11,434 nucleotides of DNA, taken from an uncultured Eubacterium sp. (GTDB lineage: Bacteria; Bacillota; Clostridia; Oscillospirales; Acutalibacteraceae). The notes beneath the pieces were generated by a model. The model saw only the letters and a list, made by a program, of their open reading frames with translations. It had not been told where the DNA came from and ran no database searches. The stretch lies in the NCBI GenBank assembly GCA_902462495.1, contig CABQCC010000051.1:1-11434 (forward strand). Direction: 5' to 3'. Below are positions 6,224 to 11,434 of this stretch, piece by piece. Every line of letters begins with the position of its first letter. Positions within the stretch are counted from its first letter, which is position 1. Made by a program: the position numbers and the translations under genes.

Positions 6224-7463
6224 ATTTACAAACGGTTTAGTATTAGACAAGGATTTTAACATTATTAAAGAAGATGTATTTGTTGACGGCGACAGAATTG
6301 TTGCAATCGGAAAATGTGAAAAAAATGCCGATACGGTATATAATTTAAACGGAAATCTGCTTATGCCGTCATTCAAAAACGCTCACACCCACTCAGCGAT
6401 GACATTCGGTCGTTCTTTTGCAGATGATTTACCGCTTCAGCCGTGGCTTTTTGACAAAATCTTTCCTCTTGAAGCAAAGCTGACTCCGCAAGATATTTAT
6501 GATTTGTCAACTCTGGCTTTTTTGGAATATCTCACAAGCGGAACAACCGCCTGCTTTGATATGTATTACTTCCCTGAAATGATGGCAAAGGCAAGCGTTG
6601 ATTTTGGATTCAGGACAGTTATGACAAGCGGTCTTAACAACTTCAAGGAAAGTCTTAAAACGGTTGAAAACTATTATAACGAATTTAACAATTACGACAG
6701 TCTCATAAGCTACAAACTCGGATTCCACGCTGAATACACAACAGACAAAAAGCTTATCAAAGGACTTGCAAAACTAGCCGAGAAATATCAAGCGCCCGTT
6801 TTCACTCACGCAAGCGAAACAAAATCGGAGGTTGAGGACTGCATAAACAGAAACGGTATGTCCCCTACTAAATTTTTAAATGAACTCGGCATATTCAACT
6901 ACGGCGGCGGAGCTTACCACAGCGTTTGGATTGATGATGAAGACATTGAAATCTACAAAGAAAAAGGCATTTGGGCGGTTATAAACGCTTGTTCAAATGC
7001 AAAGTTGGCATCAGGTATTGCCCCTGTGTCAAAACTTCTTAAAAACGGCGTCAAGGTCGCCGTAGGCACAGACGGAGCAAGCAGCAACAATGCGCTTGAT
7101 ATCTTCAGAGAAATGTACACCATTTGTGCAACGCAAAAGCTCAACGACAAGGACGCTTCGTCAACAGATGCAAACGATATTCTCAAAGCCTCAACCGTTG
7201 GTTCTGCAAGATGTATGGGACTGAACGATTGCGACGTTATTGATGTCGGTAAAAAAGCCGATTTGATTGTTATCGATATGCACAGACCGAGTATGCAACC
7301 TATCAACAACATAACAAAAAATCTTGTTTACAGCGGTGGCAAGGATGTTGTCAAAATGACAATGATAAACGGCAAAATCCTTTACGACAACGGTGAATTC
7401 AAAAACATCGACACAGAAAAGATTTATGCAAACGCACAAGCCGTTATAGACAGAATACGATAA
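6216..7463 (+). CDS. mtaD: 5-methylthioadenosine/S-adenosylhomocysteine deaminase (amidohydrolase)
   Basis: This zinc amidohydrolase of the MtaD/TrzA type is predicted to deaminate 5'-methylthioadenosine, S-adenosylhomocysteine or 5'-deoxyadenosine to the inosine forms. I take ATG 6216 as the start: MIKFTNGLVLD matches the family N-terminus, AAAGGA lies upstream, and it overlaps mtnA by 8 bases. It has 415 residues. Metal and active-site residues are in place: His57 and His59 (NAHTHSAM), His171 (GFHAEYT), His198 and Glu201 (THASET), His235 (AYHSVW) and Asp286 (VGTDGASSNN), matching the Thermotoga TM0936 pattern as I recall it. One departure is the stretch before SN-x-KLASG: the family usually has HNP and this protein reads VINACSNAKLASG. 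The product, methylthioinosine, suits the 6-oxopurine phosphorylase at the head of the operon. It is the last gene before a strong terminator. Confidence 0.9.
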   Translation: MIKFTNGLVLDKDFNIIKEDVFVDGDRIVAIGKCEKNADTVYNLNGNLLMPSFKNAHTHSAMTFGRSFADDLPLQPWLFDKIFPLEAKLTPQDIYDLSTLAFLEYLTSGTTACFDMYYFPEMMAKASVDFGFRTVMTSGLNNFKESLKTVENYYNEFNNYDSLISYKLGFHAEYTTDKKLIKGLAKLAEKYQAPVFTHASETKSEVEDCINRNGMSPTKFLNELGIFNYGGGAYHSVWIDDEDIEIYKEKGIWAVINACSNAKLASGIAPVSKLLKNGVKVAVGTDGASSNNALDIFREMYTICATQKLNDKDASSTDANDILKASTVGSARCMGLNDCDVIDVGKKADLIVIDMHRPSMQPINNITKNLVYSGGKDVVKMTMINGKILYDNGEFKNIDTEKIYANAQAVIDRIR

Positions 7464-7470
7464 GAAGCAC

Positions 7471-7505
7471 AAAACACCTACCCAAAATCGAGTAGGTGTT
7501 TTTTA
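7471..7505 (+). terminator. Intrinsic terminator of the punA-mtnA-mtaD operon
   Basis: A stem of about 11 bp, AAAACACCTAC/GTAGGTGTTTT (7471-7481 and 7492-7502), with a 10-base loop, ends in a T tract. It begins 8 bases after the mtaD stop. The A-rich foot may also give some activity on the opposite strand. Confidence 0.88.
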
Positions 7506-7511
7506 TTAAAT

Positions 7512-7542
7512 AAAAAAAGCCTTGAAAACAAGCATTTCAAGG
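7512..7542 (-). terminator. Intrinsic terminator after tRNA-Thr
   Basis: On the minus strand, CCTTGAAA/TTTCAAGG (arms 7535-7542 and 7520-7527) with a 7-base loop is followed by C and a run of seven T's. It ends the tRNA-Asp/tRNA-Thr transcript and faces the salvage-operon terminator across about 6 bases. Confidence 0.85.
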
Positions 7543-7557
7543 TTTTGTAGGATTCGG

Positions 7558-7633
7558 TGGAGCTGATAACCGGATTTGAACCGGTGACCTCATCCTTACC
7601 AAGGATGCACTCTACCGACTGAGCTATATCAGC
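7558..7633 (-). tRNA. tRNA-Thr (anticodon GGT)
   Basis: Minus strand: acceptor GCTGATA/TATCAGC with discriminator T and an encoded CCA (7558-7560). The anticodon stem CATCC/GGATG holds the loop TTGGTAA, so the anticodon is GGT, for ACC/ACU codons. D arm AGCTCAGTCGGTAGAG and T arm ACCGG-TTCAAAT-CCGGT are canonical. It is 76 bases long and lies 5 bases after tRNA-Asp, so the two are co-transcribed. Confidence 0.97.
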
Positions 7634-7638
7634 AAAAA

Positions 7639-7715
7639 TGGCGACCCGGAACGGGCTCGAACCGTCGACCTCCAGCGTGACAGGCTGGCGTTCTAACCAA
7701 CTGAACTACCGGGCC
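7639..7715 (-). tRNA. tRNA-Asp (anticodon GTC)
   Basis: Minus strand: acceptor GGCCCGG/CCGGGTC (with one G-T pair), discriminator G and an encoded CCA (7639-7641). The anticodon stem CCAGC/GCTGG holds the loop CTGTCAC, giving anticodon GTC for aspartate. The T arm is ACGGG/CCCGT-like around GGTTCGAGCC. It is 77 bases long and is the first tRNA after the shared promoter. Confidence 0.97.
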
Positions 7716-7721
7716 ATTTAT

Positions 7722-7752
7722 CCTGCCTATAGATAATAACAGAATAGGCAGG
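7722..7752. repeat. 9-bp perfect inverted repeat around the tRNA promoter -10 box
   Basis: CCTGCCTAT (7722-7730) and ATAGGCAGG (7744-7752) are perfect inverted copies 13 bases apart. The -10 box (7733-7738) lies in the centre, and the predicted start (about 7726) falls in one arm. As DNA it has the geometry of an operator. In any RNA reading through from pyrI it would form a hairpin, but no U tract follows, so it is not a classical terminator. Confidence 0.6.
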
Positions 7753-7761
7753 CAATGTCAA
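7733..7761 (-). promoter_or_regulatory. Sigma-A promoter of tRNA-Asp/tRNA-Thr
   Basis: On the minus strand, a perfect TTGACA (7756-7761) is followed after 17 bases by TATTAT (7733-7738). The predicted start near 7726 is about 11 bases upstream of tRNA-Asp. The -10 box lies between the arms of a 9-bp inverted repeat. Confidence 0.8.
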
Positions 7762-7784
7762 GAATTATTTTTACTTTTTTTAAA

Positions 7785-8204
7785 TTAAAGTGCCATAGTT
7801 TCGCAATAAAGGCAACGATAAGTTCCCTTGTCGTCGGTAAGCTTGAATATATGGTCTATATTCTCATTATTTGAGATGCAACGAGGATTTGGACACTTAA
7901 CAATATTCTTTATTTCCTTTGGAAGTGAAAGGTGCTTTTTGTCGATTCTTTGGCTGTCCTTAATTACATTTACGGTTGCTTCGGGAGCAATAAAAGCAAT
8001 TATATCCAAATCAAGGTCAACAAGCTCATTAATCTTGATAATGTCCTTAACATCATTTTTTTTCGACTTTGCATTTGTGATTATAGCAACCTGACAGTTG
8101 AGCTTGTCAAGAGAAAGAACATTGTAAATATGCATTCCCTTTCCTGCCGGGATATGGTCAATAACATATCCGTTTTCGATTGAATCAATATTCAAGATTG
8201 CCAC
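7785..8204 (-). CDS. pyrI: Aspartate carbamoyltransferase regulatory subunit
   Basis: PyrI dimers link PyrB trimers into the allosteric holoenzyme and carry the nucleotide effector site. The protein shows the allosteric-domain motif NGYVIDHIPAGKG and the C-terminal zinc domain CPNPRC-x(21)-CLYC (Cys104, Cys109, Cys131, Cys134). It has 139 residues from the GTG at 8204, near the family norm of about 140-153. A better start may be TTG at 8193-8195, five bases after GGGGTGG, which gives MNIDSIENG and 136 residues, closer to other clostridial PyrI proteins as I recall them. The GTG has no ribosome binding site of its own. Either way the gene overlaps the end of pyrB (by 20 or 11 bases), consistent with coupled, stoichiometric synthesis. 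It is the last gene of the pyr cluster, and no intrinsic terminator is visible after it. Confidence 0.93.
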   Translation of the reverse strand: MAILNIDSIENGYVIDHIPAGKGMHIYNVLSLDKLNCQVAIITNAKSKKNDVKDIIKINELVDLDLDIIAFIAPEATVNVIKDSQRIDKKHLSLPKEIKNIVKCPNPRCISNNENIDHIFKLTDDKGTYRCLYCETMAL

Positions 8205-9114
8205 CCCATTTCAATAAAGTCATAATAAGTGCCATACGGATATACTTGCCGTTGAGCGCTTGTTCAAAATACTTTGCTCTTGGGTCATCGTCAACATCCG
8301 TTGAAATTTCGTTTATTCTCGGAAGCGGATGCATAATAGTCAAATCTTTCTTTGCGGTTTCAAGCTTTTGCAAATCAAGAATGAATGCATCTTTATGCTT
8401 CAAGTATTCTTCCTCAGAGAAGAAACGCTCTCTTTGAATTCGTGTCATATAAAGGACATCGAGTTTTGGCATAACTTCTTCAAGAGTTTCAACAAGTTCA
8501 TATTCCGCACCGCTTGGAATAAGCACATCGGAAATAATATAATCTGGAACTTGAAGTTCTTTTGGCGCAATAAGAACAAACTTGATATTCTTATATCTGC
8601 ACATAGCCTTGATGAGTGAGTGAACGGTTCTGCCAAACTTCAAATCACCGCAAAGACCGATTGTAATATCCTCAAGTTTGCCCTTTTCTCTGTAAATAGT
8701 CAAGAGATCTGCAAGGGTTTGTGTTGGGTGAGCGTGACCGCCGTCACCTGCGTTAATAATCGGGACAAGAGTTCTTGTTATTGCAACTCTCGGTGCACCC
8801 TCAAGAGGATGACGCATAGCAATAATATCCGCATAGTTTGAAACCATACGAACGGTATCCTCAACAGTTTCGCCCTTTGAAGCAGAGGATGAATCTGCGG
8901 AAGAAAAGCCGAGAACATTTCCGCCAAGTTCATACATAGCCGCTTCGAAAGAAAGACGGGTACGGGTGCTCGGTTCAAAGAACAAAGTTGCAAGCTTTTT
9001 ACCGTCGCACACATGAGCGTATTTTTGTTTATTTTCGATAATATCGGTTGCAAGCGCAATCATATCATCTATTTCTTTAAGTGTTAAATCGGTTGTATCT
9101 AATAAATGACGCAT
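8185..9114 (-). CDS. pyrB: Aspartate carbamoyltransferase catalytic subunit
   Basis: This enzyme joins carbamoyl phosphate and aspartate to N-carbamoyl-L-aspartate, the committed step of pyrimidine synthesis. At 309 residues it has family length. It carries the carbamoyl-phosphate signature FFEPSTRTRLSFE (PSTRTR 48-53), the 80s loop SASKGET (77-83), AGDGGHAHPTQ (122-132), CGDLKFGRTVHS and the aspartate-site HPLPR (262-266). The ATG at 9114 has a near-perfect GGAGG about 9 bases upstream and lies 17 bases after the pyrE stop. The last eight residues (KWGGNLEY) look unlike the usual short PyrB C-terminus. Their codons supply the GGGGTGG that probably acts as the pyrI ribosome binding site. Confidence 0.97.
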   Translation of the reverse strand: MRHLLDTTDLTLKEIDDMIALATDIIENKQKYAHVCDGKKLATLFFEPSTRTRLSFEAAMYELGGNVLGFSSADSSSASKGETVEDTVRMVSNYADIIAMRHPLEGAPRVAITRTLVPIINAGDGGHAHPTQTLADLLTIYREKGKLEDITIGLCGDLKFGRTVHSLIKAMCRYKNIKFVLIAPKELQVPDYIISDVLIPSGAEYELVETLEEVMPKLDVLYMTRIQRERFFSEEEYLKHKDAFILDLQKLETAKKDLTIMHPLPRINEISTDVDDDPRAKYFEQALNGKYIRMALIMTLLKWGGNLEY

Positions 9115-9131
9115 TTATTTTACCTCCGTTA

Positions 9132-9788
9132 TTATGCCTTTGCAGCGTTGATTTCAAGATATGCCTTGATTCTTGCAACATTCTCGGCATTCTTTTCATC
9201 TTCTTCAAGATATTCGATAATGTCGTAAACATCAACAACGCTGTATACAGGGAAACCGTATTCTTCGCCAACCTCTGCAATTGCGGATTTGTCGGTTTGA
9301 CCCTTTTCCTTGCGGTCAACCATAACGAATGTTGCGGCAACTTTTGTGCCCTCAATCTTTGAGAGAATAGCCATACTTTCTCTGATAGCGGTGCCTGCGG
9401 TTACAACATCCTCAACGATAACGATTTCTTCACCTGCTTGTGGCTTGTAGCCAACAAACACACCGCCCTCGCCGTGGTCTTTTTCCTCTTTTCTGTTGAA
9501 GAAGAACGGAACATCAAGACCTTGCTTTGCAAGAGCAACCGCAACCGAAACCGCAATCGGAATACCCTTGTATGCAGGACCGTAAAGAACAGTCTTTTTG
9601 TTGCCCACCTTGTCAAAATAAGCCTTTGCATAAAACTCGCCGAGCTTTGAAATCTGCTCGCCTGTTTTAATTTCACCTGCGTTGATAAAATAAGGAATCT
9701 TTCTTCCGCTTTTTGCGGTGAAATCACCGAATTTCAACACACCGGCACTTTCCAAGAACTGAATAAACTCTCTTTTGTAGCTTTCCAT
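9132..9788 (-). CDS. pyrE: Orotate phosphoribosyltransferase
   Basis: PyrE transfers the phosphoribosyl group of PRPP to orotate, giving OMP. The 218-residue protein has the PRPP-binding motif VIVEDVVTAGTA (123-134), the flexible catalytic loop FFFNRKEEKDHGEGG (96-109) and the N-terminal substrate block SGRKIPYFINAGE (27-39). The ATG at 9788 has GGAGGG five bases upstream and is 18 bases after the pyrF stop, so it belongs to the same transcript. Its product is the substrate of the PyrF encoded just before it. Confidence 0.96.
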   Translation of the reverse strand: MESYKREFIQFLESAGVLKFGDFTAKSGRKIPYFINAGEIKTGEQISKLGEFYAKAYFDKVGNKKTVLYGPAYKGIPIAVSVAVALAKQGLDVPFFFNRKEEKDHGEGGVFVGYKPQAGEEIVIVEDVVTAGTAIRESMAILSKIEGTKVAATFVMVDRKEKGQTDKSAIAEVGEEYGFPVYSVVDVYDIIEYLEEDEKNAENVARIKAYLEINAAKA

Positions 9789-9806
9789 AATGCCCTCCTA
9801 AATATA

Positions 9807-10505
9807 TTAACCAATGAACTCTGCACAGCATCTTCTGTATGCTGAAACAGGGTCATCTGCCTGAGTAATAGGTCTGCCAACAACGATATAGTCAGAACCG
9901 ATTTCTTTTGCCTTTTCAGGTGTTGTAACACGAACTTGGTCGCCTACCTCACCATCGGCAAATCTAACGCCCGGAGTTACGGTGATGAAATCGGATGAGC
10001 AAGCATCCTTAACCATTCCTGCTTCAAGCGGTGAGCAAACAACACCGTCAAGACCTGCTTCCTTGGCATTTTGTGCATATTTTACGATTGTGTCGTTGAT
10101 TGACGCATTGATGAGAAGTTCGTTTTGCATACGCTCCTCGCTTGTTGAAGTAAGCTGTGTTACGGCAATCAAAATAGGACGAGTGCCGTCCTCACGAGTA
10201 AGACCTTCAAGAGCAGCTTTCATCATATCAATTGTGCCTGCGGCGTGAAGATTTGTCATATCAACATCAAGTTGTGACAAAACAGCCATGGACTTTTTAA
10301 CTGTGTTTGGAATATCGTGAAGCTTTAAATCAAGAAAAATCTTGTGACCTCTGCGCTTAATTTCTCTGACAATTTCAGGACCTTCGGCATAAAAAAGTTC
10401 CATACCGATTTTTACAAAAGGCTTTTCCTCTGTGAATTTGTCAAGAAAATCAAAGGTATCTTGTGCACTTGCAAAGTCGCAAGCGATAATAACATCTTTT
10501 CCCAT
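9807..10505 (-). CDS. pyrF: Orotidine 5'-phosphate decarboxylase
   Basis: PyrF decarboxylates OMP to UMP, the last step of de novo UMP synthesis. The 232-residue protein is of the short bacterial type. It has the catalytic tetrad motif FLDLKLHDIPNTV (Asp59, Lys61, Asp64), the phosphate-binding TPGVR (178-182 region) and GRPI (210-213), and an N-terminal IIACDFAS that starts the TIM barrel. The ATG at 10505 overlaps the TAA of pyrD by one base (TAATG), with AGGAG 10 bases upstream, so translation is probably coupled to pyrD. Confidence 0.96.
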   Translation of the reverse strand: MGKDVIIACDFASAQDTFDFLDKFTEEKPFVKIGMELFYAEGPEIVREIKRRGHKIFLDLKLHDIPNTVKKSMAVLSQLDVDMTNLHAAGTIDMMKAALEGLTREDGTRPILIAVTQLTSTSEERMQNELLINASINDTIVKYAQNAKEAGLDGVVCSPLEAGMVKDACSSDFITVTPGVRFADGEVGDQVRVTTPEKAKEIGSDYIVVGRPITQADDPVSAYRRCCAEFIG

Positions 10506-11434
10506 TATTCAACCACTCCTATAATATCACTTAATTTATTAATTCCTAATTTTTCACATTCAATCGGCAATGCTTCGATAATGTCCTTGCAAGCATACGG
10601 ATTGACAAGATTTGCAGCGCCGACCTGAACAGCGGTTGCACCTGCCATCATCATCTCGATGACATCCTTTGCGGTGCTGACACCGCCACATCCCATAACA
10701 GGAATATTGCAAGCCTTTGAAACCTGATAAACCATTCTGACAGCAACAGGAAATATTGCGTCACCGCTGAAACCGCCCATTGTGTTGGCAATAACAGGCT
10801 GTCTGCGTTTGATGTCAACTCTCATACCGAGCATAGTGTTGATAAGGCAAATACCGTCTGCACCGGCTTCTTCGCAAGCCTTTGCAATCGAAACAATGTC
10901 AGTTACATTTGGTGAAAGCTTGATAAATACAGGCTTTGTTGTAACTGCTTTAACCGCCTTTGTAACCTCTGCTGCAGCCTCGGGAGATGTGCCGAACGAC
11001 ATTCCTCCGCCATGAACATTTGGGCAAGAAACATTGACTTCTAAAATGCCAACCTGCTCCTCTTTATCAAGAAGTTCGCAGGTATATGCATAATCTTCCA
11101 CGCTGAAGCCCGAAACATTTGCGATAACAGGCTTATGAAAGTATTTTTTCATTTCAGGAAGTTCGTGTTCAATAACATGATGAACGCCTGGATTTTGAAG
11201 TCCTACAGCGTTAATCATTCCGTTTTTACATTCTGCAATTCTTGGAGTAGGGTTGCCGAATCGTGCGTCCTTTGTTGTTCCCTTGAAAGAGAATGAGCCG
11301 AGAATATTAATATCGTAAAAATCTTTGAATTCGTTGCCGAAGCCGAATGTACCCGATGCCGGAACAACAGGATTGTCCAATTCCATTCCTGCAATGATGA
11401 CTTGAAAAACTACCTGCTGATACCGCCAATCATA
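10505..11434 (-). CDS. pyrD: Dihydroorotate dehydrogenase, class 1B catalytic subunit (5' end not resolved)
   Basis: This FMN enzyme oxidises dihydroorotate to orotate. Class 1B enzymes use NAD+ through the PyrK subunit, whose gene would be expected just beyond the right edge. Motifs counted from the first ATG (11384-11386) are ASGTFGFGNEF, NAVGLQNPGV (59-68), NVSCPNVHGGG with the catalytic Cys121 that marks class 1, FIKLSPNV, INTMLGMRVDI, and the FMN-phosphate segments GCGGVSTAKD and AVQVGAANL. From that ATG there are 293 residues, about 10 short of the family. The codons just before it read QVIIAG, matching the usual N-terminal xVxIAG block, so the ATG at 11386 is probably internal. The frame stays open to the edge but has no ATG, GTG or TTG there, so I treat the gene as partial or disturbed at its start. 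Confidence 0.92.
   Translation of the reverse strand, partial: YDWRYQQVVFQVIIAGMELDNPVVPASGTFGFGNEFKDFYDINILGSFSFKGTTKDARFGNPTPRIAECKNGMINAVGLQNPGVHHVIEHELPEMKKYFHKPVIANVSGFSVEDYAYTCELLDKEEQVGILEVNVSCPNVHGGGMSFGTSPEAAAEVTKAVKAVTTKPVFIKLSPNVTDIVSIAKACEEAGADGICLINTMLGMRVDIKRRQPVIANTMGGFSGDAIFPVAVRMVYQVSKACNIPVMGCGGVSTAKDVIEMMMAGATAVQVGAANLVNPYACKDIIEALPIECEKLGINKLSDIIGVVE

Noticed and set aside
1..11434. CRISPR array, transposase, integrase, phage genes or attachment sites
   Set aside because: No spaced direct repeats, transposase or integrase motifs, or tRNA-end duplications were seen on either strand.

Overview
The window looks like a piece of a low-GC Gram-positive genome, most likely a gut-type clostridium (Oscillospiraceae/Lachnospiraceae-like). 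The grounds are AT-rich intergenic DNA, GGAGG-type ribosome binding sites, sigma-A promoters (TTGACA-N16/17-TATTAT), a class 1B pyrD, a separate zinc-binding PyrI, and family-level protein similarity. This placement is inference. The odd length, and odd reading frames at both ends, suggest it may be a whole contig rather than a slice.

Layout. (1) 40-3281, minus strand: a three-gene export/envelope operon with its own promoter. It encodes a MacB/LolD-type ABC ATPase, a secreted and membrane-anchored protein with four tandem Ig-like repeats, and a MacB-type permease whose frame stops early near the left edge. (2) 3441-3813: two divergent serine tRNA genes (GCT on minus, TGA on plus), each with a promoter and an intrinsic terminator. 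(3) 3864-4367, plus: a small DUF6512-like membrane protein. (4) 4386-7505, plus: a compact operon of purine nucleoside phosphorylase, MtnA and an MTA/SAH deaminase, with its own promoter and terminator. (5) 7512-7761, minus: tRNA-Asp and tRNA-Thr with a shared promoter and terminator, and a 9-bp inverted repeat around the -10 box. (6) 7785-11434, minus: pyrimidine biosynthesis genes in transcription order pyrD-pyrF-pyrE-pyrB-pyrI. The promoter lies beyond the right edge, and no terminator is visible before the tRNAs.

The pyr genes cover carbamoyl phosphate + aspartate to carbamoyl-aspartate (PyrBI), dihydroorotate to orotate (PyrD), orotate to OMP (PyrE) and OMP to UMP (PyrF). The plus-strand operon fits a salvage route for 5'-methylthioadenosine (and possibly 5'-deoxyadenosine) by way of deamination: deaminase to methylthioinosine, phosphorylase to hypoxanthine plus methylthioribose-1-phosphate, MtnA to methylthioribulose-1-phosphate. 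The phosphorylase keeps the 6-oxopurine-specific Glu and Asn. At the position where the family normally has the 5'-hydroxyl-binding histidine it has glycine, which would suit a 5'-methylthio or 5'-deoxy substrate. This is the most interesting signal in the window.
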